From NCBI GenBank assembly GCA_913057725.1, contig CAJXOS010000035.1:1-49198 (forward strand): DNA of 49,198 bases, read 5' to 3'. The first letter of the stretch is position 1. The number at the start of each line of letters is the position of its first letter. The position numbers and the translations under genes were made by a program. The notes beneath the pieces were generated by a model. That model was given only the letters and a program-made list of their open reading frames with translations, was not told the DNA's origin and did no database searches. Below are positions 1 to 7,809 of the stretch, in pieces. Source of the DNA: an uncultured Lewinella sp. (GTDB lineage Bacteria > Bacteroidota > Bacteroidia > Chitinophagales > Saprospiraceae).

Positions 1-1364
1 TCACCATCCCAGGTAGTATTGGTTCCAGTTAAGGTTACAGCTATACTTGAGCCAGGTGTACCCAGACTTGGGCTTACTGTAGACACCACGGGAATTGGCG
101 CAATAACCTGAAAACAGTCTGTACAGGTATACTCCGCACCATCACAAGCTGAGCCTCCATTACCATCAGCTTCCCATACCGTCACATCATAAATATCCAG
201 CACTGTATTCGCTGGAATGTTCACTGTTCCGGTCAGCTGTCCAGAATTTTGAACGTTAATATTATCAATCGTTATCGAAGCTGGAGAAGCAGAGATGTAT
301 GCACAAGTAGTCGAGGAATAGAACCCTGTGCCCACGCCAGTAATCGTTACACCAAAGCTCGCCCCTTGCTCTCCTACATTTGGAGTGACTGCAATGGTCG
401 CTTGGTTGATCGTGAAGCAGTCTGTGCAAGTGTATACATCTCCCGTACAATCAGGGCCCGCATAGATTCGAGCATCATAAGTACCGGGAACTGCATTCGC
501 AGGAACATTCAAGTCGGCTGTTAATTCAGTAGCATTTATAACGTTAACACCAGTGAGTGTAAGCGTGGATGAGGCTAGTATCTCAACACAGGTTGTAGAA
601 CCGGTGAAGTTGGTACCAAAACCAGTGAAAGTGATGTCATCCAATATCTGACCGCGATTAGCTGATGCCGGGTTGATCGAAAGAATGAACGGATCTACTA
701 CGGAAAAACAATCCGTACAGGTACCATCGGTAGCTCCCATACAGGCTCCCGTATTATCATCGTACACTATGATCTCATAATCGTCAATACTGGCATTAGC
801 AGGTATATCTACAGTCCCGGTAAGACTAGTCGGGGAACCAGCAGTACCAACAAACGTGATCGTGGTAATACCGTCAGTTAGCTCCACGCAGTGGTCACCA
901 TCCCAGGTAGTATTGGTTCCGGTCAGGGTAACGGCTACACTTACTCCAGGCGCTCCAAAACTAGGGCTTACCGTAGACACCGCGGGAGGCGGCGCGACAA
1001 CCTGAAAACAATCCATACAGGTGTACTCCGCACCATCACAATCTGACCCACCGTTTCCTGCACCTTCCCAGACCGTCACATCGTAGAAATCCAGCACTGT
1101 ATTCGCTGGGATATTGATTGTTCCGGTAAGCAGGCCAGCGTTCTGAACGTTAATATTGTTAATCGTAATCGAGGCTGGAGAAGCTGAGATGTATGCACAG
1201 GTGGTAGAGGAGTAGAACCCTGTTCCTACCCCTGTAATAGTTACACCAAAGCTAGCGCCTTGACTTCCAACATCTGGAGAAATAGAAATGGTCTGACAAA
1301 CGAGGGTATCTGTACAGAAGAATACAGACACAAGAATCAGAAAGATTCTGTGAAGGTTTTTCAT
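1..1364 (-). CDS. Secreted multi-repeat IPT/TIG-like surface protein, 3' end cut by the window edge
   Basis: An uninterrupted minus-strand frame runs from ATG at 1364 to the window edge (454 complete codons), so the C-terminus is missing. Residues 1-24 look like a signal peptide: basic start, hydrophobic run, then VCQ. The rest is tandem modules of about 99 residues. Each begins with an IPT/TIG-like strand pattern (for example SPSFGAPG, then VTLTGTNTTW), contains PANT or PANA, and ends in a cysteine motif (YTCMDCF, GTCTDCF, YTCTDCF). Modules 1-3 form a 298-residue super-repeat that starts again at module 4; DNA at 1-470 matches 895-1364 at roughly 80% by eye. Several cysteines per module suggest disulfides outside the cytoplasm. 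By analogy with Bacteroidota adhesins, a sorting domain may lie beyond the edge. The exact role is unknown; surface adhesion is an inference. Confidence 0.8.
   Translation of the reverse strand, partial: MKNLHRIFLILVSVFFCTDTLVCQTISISPDVGSQGASFGVTITGVGTGFYSSTTCAYISASPASITINNINVQNAGLLTGTINIPANTVLDFYDVTVWEGAGNGGSDCDGAEYTCMDCFQVVAPPPAVSTVSPSFGAPGVSVAVTLTGTNTTWDGDHCVELTDGITTITFVGTAGSPTSLTGTVDIPANASIDDYEIIVYDDNTGACMGATDGTCTDCFSVVDPFILSINPASANRGQILDDITFTGFGTNFTGSTTCVEILASSTLTLTGVNVINATELTADLNVPANAVPGTYDARIYAGPDCTGDVYTCTDCFTINQATIAVTPNVGEQGASFGVTITGVGTGFYSSTTCAYISASPASITIDNINVQNSGQLTGTVNIPANTVLDIYDVTVWEADGNGGSACDGAEYTCTDCFQVIAPIPVVSTVSPSLGTPGSSIAVTLTGTNTTWDG
1..1364 (-). repeat. 894-bp in-frame higher-order repeat within the secreted protein gene
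   Basis: The sequence at position 1 (TCACCATCCCAGGTAGTATT) recurs at 895, giving a period of 894 bp, or exactly 298 codons. Each period holds three divergent modules of about 99 codons, so the module order read on the minus strand is A-B-C-A'-B' to the edge. A resembles A' and B resembles B' far more than A, B and C resemble each other, so the three-module block was duplicated as a unit. More copies may lie left of the window. Confidence 0.85.
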
Positions 1365-1496
1365 GAGATTACGGTAGGAGATCAATAATTTGCTTGCCCT
1401 TTTTGCTTTTCGCTCAGAGCCCCCTAAAGGTAGAGTTTTAAGATGGTTTTCAGAAGTTTATGGATAGATTAATCCCCAATATCCCATGGATGATAA

Positions 1497-3311
1497 CTAT
1501 TGGGTGTTCAAGGCCGCCTCAATTCGCTGTAGAAAAAGTCTTTTCTTTTCCGGATTCCCACTTGTTTTCTGTACCCATTCTAAGGCTTCATCATATTGTC
1601 CCAATTGATAAAGGGCGAAGGAAAGATTAAACATACCCTCCTCAAAACGAGGGTTAATTCTTAGTGCTTGTCGGTATAAATCCACGGCTAGCTCATACTT
1701 TTCGAGCTGTACCACCGTACTCGCATAGTTATTGAGCACGTTAAAATTGAAAGGATTGATTTCATAAGCCTGAGCAAAAGGTGCTTCCGCTGCGACATAA
1801 TCGCCCAGCACATAGTGAGCGACGCCCTCATACCAGCTCAACGGTATGACCATTGGGTCAACATTATACCAGTCGGAGTCTGCTTTTTGAACTTGGCCAG
1901 TAATAATATCCAGCTCATTAGTCTTACGATGACTAAGGATCACCTTACTAGCCTGATCTCCGACAAATCGATAGTAACCAACAGGAATATTGATAATGAG
2001 AAACAGTGTGCAAAGACCAACTACCCCATAACGGATCATTGTATTCTCGCCCTTGGCTGCTTTTGCAGCATTCGACTTTCGGTCATAGAATATAAAGGCT
2101 AACAATAGAGCTAGTAACGTTAGATGTTCGATGCGCTCCTTGGGAAAGTCGAAAAAAGAAATGATCGCAAACCCAATCACAGCAGTGCTCAACAGCACCC
2201 AGCGATAACGGTACCTAGGCTTTGTTTTACGATAGTTGACAATACAAGCCCACAGAGCCAGAACGAAAATAGATAGATACAATACTCCCCCTATGATTCC
2301 TACTTCCGCCGCCACTTCCAGGAAATCGTTGTGAACGCGAGTGAAAATCAAGTCCTTTTCCATCAGTCTGTAGCCCCCCTCAATACTTTTGCTGGGAAAG
2401 AACAGCTTCCAGTTACCCGCACCATAACCGGACATCGGGCGTTCTTTAATGAGATCCACCGTTTTACTCCACACAAAAAGTCGCTCCGTACCAGAAGCAC
2501 TATCCATGTAGTTCATCGGATTAAAGAAGCCGGCATATTCCTTTCCCAAGTCCGTAAATTGAGTCAGGCTAACCAGGCCGATCAAGGCAATAACCCCAAT
2601 AGGTAGCACACGTTTGTACAGTATTGCTTTCCTTGTCTCATTGGCAAACATTAGGTAGAAACCGAATAAGAGCCCGCCTAAGGCTACTGCTAAGAAGACA
2701 GCTCTACTACGCAGTACCAGCATGAGGACAAAGGCAAACGATAGCGCCAACCAATACCAGGGCTTCTGTCGGTAATCATTGAACCAGTACAGCAAAAAAG
2801 TGATCAATAAAAACAGGTAGGACGCAGTAAGATTCTTATGGCCAGCATGCCCCACTATTTGATATACTCCTTTACCTGCAAGGCCATCCGAACCCATTTG
2901 TTGCAGTACCTGATAAACGACAATCGCACTGACCAATCCAGTGCACGCAAGTAGTATTGGGAATAGCTGATTTCGTACGCTTTTGTCTTCTTGCAATACC
3001 AAGCGAAAGGCAAGAAACAAAACTGCAAGGAGCAAGTACTTTTGGGTAGCAAAAATGGCCTCACCAAAATTGTCAGCCCACAGGAGAGAGAGCAAATGCA
3101 AGAGATAAATCCCGAACAGTATACCATCCATGACGGTGAGCGAAACGCGCTTCAACATCGGGACAATACCCAGGATTGCCCAAAAGCAAAACACAGTTGA
3201 GACAATGAACCTGCTAACGTGAAATTGATCAATCAGGCTTGGAATCTTTACCAAGAGCGTTACAAATATTGCTCCCCACAAAAAGATCTTTATCCTGGTT
3301 GCCAATGCCAT
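1497..3311 (-). CDS. O-antigen ligase/polymerase-like (Wzy_C) membrane protein with C-terminal TPRs
   Basis: A 604-residue protein with about ten hydrophobic segments in the first 450 residues and a soluble C-terminal tail. The large loop at about residues 270-345 (GTERLFVW, then GYGAGNW, then RVHNDFLEVAAEVGIIGG) is the signature region of the O-antigen ligase/polymerase superfamily, with the arginine and histidine typical of its periplasmic loop. Residues about 490-600 hold roughly three TPR units (for example YEINPFNFNVLNNYAS and LRINPRFEEGMFNLSFAL), a common architecture in Bacteroidota. It would ligate or polymerise undecaprenyl-linked glycan at the outer face of the inner membrane. It is divergent from the glycan island that starts at 3524 and probably belongs to it functionally. 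Whether it is a ligase or a polymerase cannot be told from sequence alone. The ATG at 3311 precedes a plausible first membrane segment. Confidence 0.85.
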   Translation of the reverse strand: MALATRIKIFLWGAIFVTLLVKIPSLIDQFHVSRFIVSTVFCFWAILGIVPMLKRVSLTVMDGILFGIYLLHLLSLLWADNFGEAIFATQKYLLLAVLFLAFRLVLQEDKSVRNQLFPILLACTGLVSAIVVYQVLQQMGSDGLAGKGVYQIVGHAGHKNLTASYLFLLITFLLYWFNDYRQKPWYWLALSFAFVLMLVLRSRAVFLAVALGGLLFGFYLMFANETRKAILYKRVLPIGVIALIGLVSLTQFTDLGKEYAGFFNPMNYMDSASGTERLFVWSKTVDLIKERPMSGYGAGNWKLFFPSKSIEGGYRLMEKDLIFTRVHNDFLEVAAEVGIIGGVLYLSIFVLALWACIVNYRKTKPRYRYRWVLLSTAVIGFAIISFFDFPKERIEHLTLLALLLAFIFYDRKSNAAKAAKGENTMIRYGVVGLCTLFLIINIPVGYYRFVGDQASKVILSHRKTNELDIITGQVQKADSDWYNVDPMVIPLSWYEGVAHYVLGDYVAAEAPFAQAYEINPFNFNVLNNYASTVVQLEKYELAVDLYRQALRINPRFEEGMFNLSFALYQLGQYDEALEWVQKTSGNPEKKRLFLQRIEAALNTQ

Positions 3312-3523
3312 TTGAGCTTTGTTTTTCGACTTCAGATTTAATTTATCAGGGCTGTAAATTAGCAGATTGCCACCACTTCCATCAATTCCTCAAAAGTATT
3401 TTTTCAAGAATCGTCATATTTTCCCTATTCTTGTCAGCAACGCGGGTTTTGTCTCAATCATTCTGAAAACGAACCAGCGAAGCCCATATATTGGCTACAC
3501 ATTTTACCTTGCTACTTAGAACG

Positions 3524-4519
3524 ATGGTGAATACTCCAGGCCCTAATATACCCTCAACGCTAGATTGTAGCCATGCTCTACATAGGGTCCTGATGCCAAT
3601 GTTTTATTTCGACATCTTCTCCTACCCACTCACTTTTACGGAGATCCGTGAATTAGCTGCTGGGCCCACACTTTCAGAAGGAGAACTTCGCGCCCAGCTT
3701 GAACAAGCGATAAGCTCAGGCTGGATCTTTCAGCAGGGTGATTACTTTTCCTGTCAGGACCGTCCGGAATGGGTAGCTCGGCGAATTGATAACAACAAGC
3801 GAGCAGAACGGTATATCCGGCATGCCTATCGCATGACTCATCTTATTCGGCGCTTCCCTTTTGTTCGAGGGGTCTTCCTATCCGGTGCGCTTTCGAAGAA
3901 TGTAATGCCCAGGGATGGTGATATTGATTATTTCATAGTGACCAAACCAGGCCGTTTATGGGTTAGTCGGACACTACTAGTCTTATTCAAAAAAGTCTTT
4001 CTACTTAATTCGCACAAGTTCTTCTGTGTCAATTATTTCGTGGATGAAGACCATTTAACTATTGAAGAGCAAAACCAGTTTACCGCTACTGAAGTAGCCA
4101 CCCTGAAGCCACTCTACGGTCGAAGCATGTACCAAAAGTTCATGGCTACCAACGATTGGTTATCTCTTTATTACCCCAATTTCCCGCTGCGGGAAACGGA
4201 AAAAACCATCCCACATAAGACCAGTAAGGTTCAAGGTGCCTTGGAATGGCTTTTGAACGGACAGCTCGGAGAATATATTGACAGCTATTTTTATGAGCGA
4301 ACGCTCAAATATTGGCAAAGGAAATTCGCTAATTTTGAGGCGGACAAATTCTCCACCGCCCTCAAGTCTCGACCGTACGTATCGAAGCACCATCCGCAGG
4401 ATTTTCAAAACCGCGTCCTGTCAGAACTTGAAAAACGTATAGTAGCTTTTGAGCAACAAAATGGTGTTCGTTTAGAACGCCCTGAGCTCAAGAATCTTTC
4501 GACATCAATAGAGAAGTAG
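3524..4519 (+). CDS. Nucleotidyltransferase-fold protein with N-terminal winged-helix-like region
   Basis: A protein of 331 residues from ATG at 3524; the frame is open to a TTG at 3491, and a later ATG at residue 24 is also possible. The NTase-fold signature is visible: GALSKN at 121-126 followed by DGDIDYF at 131-137, matching the hG[SA]-xn-Dx[DE] pattern in which the acidic pair binds metal. Residues about 20-80 (MFYFDIFSYPLTFTEI onward) look like a winged-helix segment that could sense a ligand or partner. The stop is 5 bp before the radical SAM start at 4525, so the two are probably co-transcribed and functionally linked. Such proteins might transfer a nucleotide or nucleotidyl-sugar to a small molecule; the substrate is unknown. 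Confidence 0.7.
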   Translation: MVNTPGPNIPSTLDCSHALHRVLMPMFYFDIFSYPLTFTEIRELAAGPTLSEGELRAQLEQAISSGWIFQQGDYFSCQDRPEWVARRIDNNKRAERYIRHAYRMTHLIRRFPFVRGVFLSGALSKNVMPRDGDIDYFIVTKPGRLWVSRTLLVLFKKVFLLNSHKFFCVNYFVDEDHLTIEEQNQFTATEVATLKPLYGRSMYQKFMATNDWLSLYYPNFPLRETEKTIPHKTSKVQGALEWLLNGQLGEYIDSYFYERTLKYWQRKFANFEADKFSTALKSRPYVSKHHPQDFQNRVLSELEKRIVAFEQQNGVRLERPELKNLSTSIEK

Positions 4520-4524
4520 GAAAA

Positions 4525-5997
4525 ATGAGTTCGATCCTATTTACCAATGCTTATTTCTATCGTTTTGACCAGAAGCAGTGGGAGGACCAGCGTCCGTACC
4601 CGCCATACGGAACGATTTATGCAGCAGCGCTGATGCGCTCGAAAGGATACGAGGTAAGTCTTTTCGACACTAATCTCGTGCATGCTGCCAACGAAATAGG
4701 ACCACATCTAGAAGATCAGCCGGATTTCCTAGTCATCTATGATGATGGCTTCAATTACCTCAGCAAAATGTGCTTGACGGTTATGCGGGATGCGGCACTC
4801 GAAATGATCCGATTAGCCAGGCCAAAAGTCAAACATATTATCGTATGTAGTTCTGACTCTACCGACCATCCTGATCATTATTTAAGAGCCGGTGCCGATT
4901 TCGTCATCCAAGGCGAGGGGGAGCTGAGTTTAGCTGAACTCTGTGATCTCCTACAAAACGGAGAGTATCAAGCAGCAAGGGTGATTCTGGGCGTTGCCTT
5001 TTTAGAAGATGGCGAGTTAGTTAAAAATGCGCGTAGACCAGTGCTCCGCCAATTGGATGACCTCCCTGACCCCGCCTGGGACTTAGTCGAACTAGAGGGT
5101 TACCGTCAAATCTGGCAAGCAGGTCGTGGATTCTTCTCGCTAAATATTGCTACCACAAGGGGCTGTCCGTATAAGTGCAATTGGTGTGCGAAGCCCATTT
5201 ATGGCAATCGCTACAATTCGCGCTCACCAAAGCGAGTAGCGGCCGAAATGGCCATGCTCATTCAGGATAAAGGAGCAGAATACTTCTGGGTTTGCGATGA
5301 TATTTTCGGCCTCAAACCAGGCTGGGTGCAAGAATTCAACCAAGAATTGAAAGCCCTGGGTGTTCAACCACGCTACAAGATTCAGTCGCGCGTTGACCTT
5401 CTCCTGAAAGAAGATACGATTGAGGCGCTTGCAGAGTCAGGCTTGGACGAAGTTTGGGTTGGTGCCGAATCCGGCTCACAGTCTATCCTCGACGCAATGG
5501 ATAAAGGCACTCAAGTGGAACAGATATACGAGGCGACCCGACTACTCAAGCAAAAAGGAGTTCGAGTTGGTTTCTTCTTGCAGTTCGGATACGTGGGAGA
5601 AACCAAAGAAGATATTGACAAGACTATCCAAATGGTCCGTGACCTGGTACCTGATGACATTGGCATTTCTGTCTCTTATCCTCTCCCTGGCACCAAGTTT
5701 TATGATGTTGTCAAGGCGCAGCTAGAAGAAAAGCAAAACTGGACAGACTCCGACGATCTAGCCATGATGTATCGAGGCACCTTCTCCCCTGCTTACTACC
5801 GACGTCTACATCGCTACGTGCACAAAGTCTTCCGTCTGCAGCAAGGCTGGGAAAACTTAGGCAATCTCATCCGCCGCCCATTTAACATCAAGCTACGACA
5901 ACTTCGCTCTATTTTGGCCATGGGGTATTACCTACCGACCATGCTTACAGATAGAATTCGGCTCCAACGTCTATCACTGCAAAGCGCTAACAGCTAA
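4525..5997 (+). CDS. B12-binding-type radical SAM enzyme (cassette 1)
   Basis: 490 residues. The CxxxCxxC motif that binds the 4Fe-4S cluster is at C214, C218 and C221 (TTRGCPYKCNWC). Residues 1-140 form a Rossmann-like domain (RPYPPYGTIYAAALMRSKGY, then GADFVIQGEGE) typical of class B, cobalamin-domain radical SAM proteins. The usual DxHxxG cobalamin ligand motif is not visible, as in many members that bind B12 base-off or not at all. Downstream landmarks of the barrel are VCDDIFG and EVWVGAESGSQSILDAMDKGT. Family members catalyse C-methylation, methylthiolation or ring formation; the substrate here is unknown. Its stop codon overlaps the ATG of the methyltransferase at 5997 by one base. It is clearly paralogous to the protein at 10378. 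Confidence 0.88.
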   Translation: MSSILFTNAYFYRFDQKQWEDQRPYPPYGTIYAAALMRSKGYEVSLFDTNLVHAANEIGPHLEDQPDFLVIYDDGFNYLSKMCLTVMRDAALEMIRLARPKVKHIIVCSSDSTDHPDHYLRAGADFVIQGEGELSLAELCDLLQNGEYQAARVILGVAFLEDGELVKNARRPVLRQLDDLPDPAWDLVELEGYRQIWQAGRGFFSLNIATTRGCPYKCNWCAKPIYGNRYNSRSPKRVAAEMAMLIQDKGAEYFWVCDDIFGLKPGWVQEFNQELKALGVQPRYKIQSRVDLLLKEDTIEALAESGLDEVWVGAESGSQSILDAMDKGTQVEQIYEATRLLKQKGVRVGFFLQFGYVGETKEDIDKTIQMVRDLVPDDIGISVSYPLPGTKFYDVVKAQLEEKQNWTDSDDLAMMYRGTFSPAYYRRLHRYVHKVFRLQQGWENLGNLIRRPFNIKLRQLRSILAMGYYLPTMLTDRIRLQRLSLQSANS

Positions 5998-6818
5998 TGG
6001 AGAGTGGCCGAGCTTTTGATCAAATTGCGGGTGAATACGATGATACATTCACGCAAACGCTCATCGGCCGGGCTCAGCGAGAACAGGTCTACGGTTTTAT
6101 TAACCAAATCTTAGAAAAGCCTGATATTCAACAAATACTGGAAGTCAACTGTGGTACTGGCGTAGATGCTTGCTGGTTCGCACAACAAGGAAAAACCGTT
6201 CTTGCCAGCGATATTTCCCCTCAAATGATCTCGACTGCTGAGCAAAATAAGCAGCAGCTAGACGGGGATCTTCAGTCTAAGTTGGAGTTTAAGGTGCGTT
6301 CTGCCGATCAGATTGAAGGACTGACACCACCTGGCTCAGTTGATCTAGTATTTTCCAACTTTGGCGGATTAAACTGCCTATCACCAAATCAATTTAGGTT
6401 CTTCTTTCCGCAGGCCAATAAACTCCTCCGACCAGGAGGTTACCTGGCATTGGTAATCATGGGGCGGTTCTGCTGGTGGGAAAGCCTCTACTTCCTAACG
6501 AAATTGCGCCTAAAGAAAGTCTTTAGAAGACTTAACCGCAAAGCTATTCCAGCACAACTCGATGAAACGACCTTCGTTGATACCTGGTACTATAGTCCTG
6601 ACGATTGCCTGGAAATCGCAGATGGGTTCCAATTGACTGCACTAAAACCGATTGGATTCTGGCTACCTCCCTCCTATTTAGAGCCATTTTTTCAGCAACG
6701 ACCAACTAGTATTCGTGTCTTATCCCGATTAGAAAAGCAATTCAGTCACTGGCGTTGGCCAAGTTATGCTGCTGATCACTATTACTTAGTCCTGCAAAAA
6801 ACTAGCGACTCCAACTAA
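5997..6818 (+). CDS. Class I SAM-dependent methyltransferase (cassette 1)
   Basis: 273 residues with a Rossmann methyltransferase core. The SAM-binding motif at residues 48-56 is LEVNCGTG, where the canonical first glycine (LDxGxGxG) is replaced by asparagine. The acidic end of strand 2 is SDISPQM at 71-77, and VDLVFSNFGGLNCL follows as motif IV. The start codon overlaps the preceding stop (TAATG), which indicates translational coupling to the radical SAM enzyme. The C-terminal 100 residues are a family-specific extension. A small-molecule or glycan substrate is inferred from the context. The 3' end overlaps the convergent metallophosphoesterase gene by 17 bp. Confidence 0.85.
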   Translation: MESGRAFDQIAGEYDDTFTQTLIGRAQREQVYGFINQILEKPDIQQILEVNCGTGVDACWFAQQGKTVLASDISPQMISTAEQNKQQLDGDLQSKLEFKVRSADQIEGLTPPGSVDLVFSNFGGLNCLSPNQFRFFFPQANKLLRPGGYLALVIMGRFCWWESLYFLTKLRLKKVFRRLNRKAIPAQLDETTFVDTWYYSPDDCLEIADGFQLTALKPIGFWLPPSYLEPFFQQRPTSIRVLSRLEKQFSHWRWPSYAADHYYLVLQKTSDSN

Positions 6819-7677
6819 TACCATAAGGCAGCTGTCGTTCTTCTGTAAACACCACTTCTTCCGTTTTCCCTTGAAGCCAGCGAATCTTAACTTTTACTTC
6901 TCCCTCGGCATTAACCTCAACTAACAGGTAATTGTCTTTTGTACCGTTCCCCATTCCGCTAGCAATCAGGTGAACGTTTTCTACCTTATCCGCAAAGAAC
7001 ACAGTGGGAAGACCTCTGGCCCCGACATCGCCAGCAAAACAATAAACCGGACGCCCACAAGACTGCAGTACAGGCATGATCTCTGGCCAAAAGTTAACAT
7101 CAGGCGCTCTGCCATCCAATGAGTTGGGACGGAACGTCGAATATTGGTTATCGGGCTCCCACCATAAGATATGATGGAAGTAGAGAAACACGTGATCGAA
7201 TTGCTCCGCTCTTTGCATTTGAGTGTGGAAGAACGCCAACTGATCATTCCAAATATTCCAGCCGCCCAATCCAGGGTTTAGCACGATATGCAGATCGCGA
7301 CCTTCTTCAAAGGCATAGTATGTCCTTCCGTAGCGATCCTTGTAGGGAGACTTGTGGCCTTCATCATGATTTCCGGTCGTAAAGTACACTGGCATCTTCA
7401 GGTCTTCTAGTTGTCGATCCACATGGTCCCATGAGGTATCTCGACTATGGTAGACTATATCACCAGCTAATACCCCAAAAGACATTTTCTCCGACGCATT
7501 CAGATAGTTAAAATCAGCCACGAACGGCATATGTAGTCCTGGCACTCGTTTTTGGAAAACCCCATAAGTATGGCCCGCTACAAAAAATTGATAGTGCTCT
7601 CCTTGAGGCTGCTTAGGGCAACTCGTCAACACGACAATGAGAATTAGCCATAGCACACATGTTTGTCCGTTGAGCAT
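6802..7677 (-). CDS. Lipoprotein metallophosphoesterase with degenerate metal site
   Basis: 291 residues from ATG at 7677; the frame extends to GTG at 7692, but the ATG gives a clean lipoprotein signal (hydrophobic run, then LTSC with C20 as the lipidated cysteine). The calcineurin-like motifs GD (72-73), GNHDE (102-106) and FHH (167-169) are present. However, the first motif reads AGHTYG in place of DxH, the second Asp of GDxxD is Tyr, and the final GHxH is AGDVGARG. The bimetal site is therefore incomplete by classical standards. It is antisense to its neighbours, overlapping the end of the methyltransferase gene by 17 bp and lying upstream of the CotH-like gene. It would act in the periplasm or on the outer membrane. 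Possible roles are phosphodiester cleavage on a glycan, or a non-catalytic function. Confidence 0.75.
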   Translation of the reverse strand: MLNGQTCVLWLILIVVLTSCPKQPQGEHYQFFVAGHTYGVFQKRVPGLHMPFVADFNYLNASEKMSFGVLAGDIVYHSRDTSWDHVDRQLEDLKMPVYFTTGNHDEGHKSPYKDRYGRTYYAFEEGRDLHIVLNPGLGGWNIWNDQLAFFHTQMQRAEQFDHVFLYFHHILWWEPDNQYSTFRPNSLDGRAPDVNFWPEIMPVLQSCGRPVYCFAGDVGARGLPTVFFADKVENVHLIASGMGNGTKDNYLLVEVNAEGEVKVKIRWLQGKTEEVVFTEERQLPYGISWSR

Positions 7678-7809
7678 TGAATTCGATACCACTTACTTCT
7701 ACTTTATTTAGCATCAATATCAGAAAAACAATAGGTCGGCAGGTCGAATTTTCTTCCAAAACAGATATGATCATATTCCTGCTTAGTGCTTTTCTTATCT
7801 TGGCCACAG

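Noticed and set aside
249-524. Open frames on both strands at 249-524
   Set aside because: They sit inside the repeat gene on the minus strand, whose frame is continuous with a signal peptide and repeat structure.
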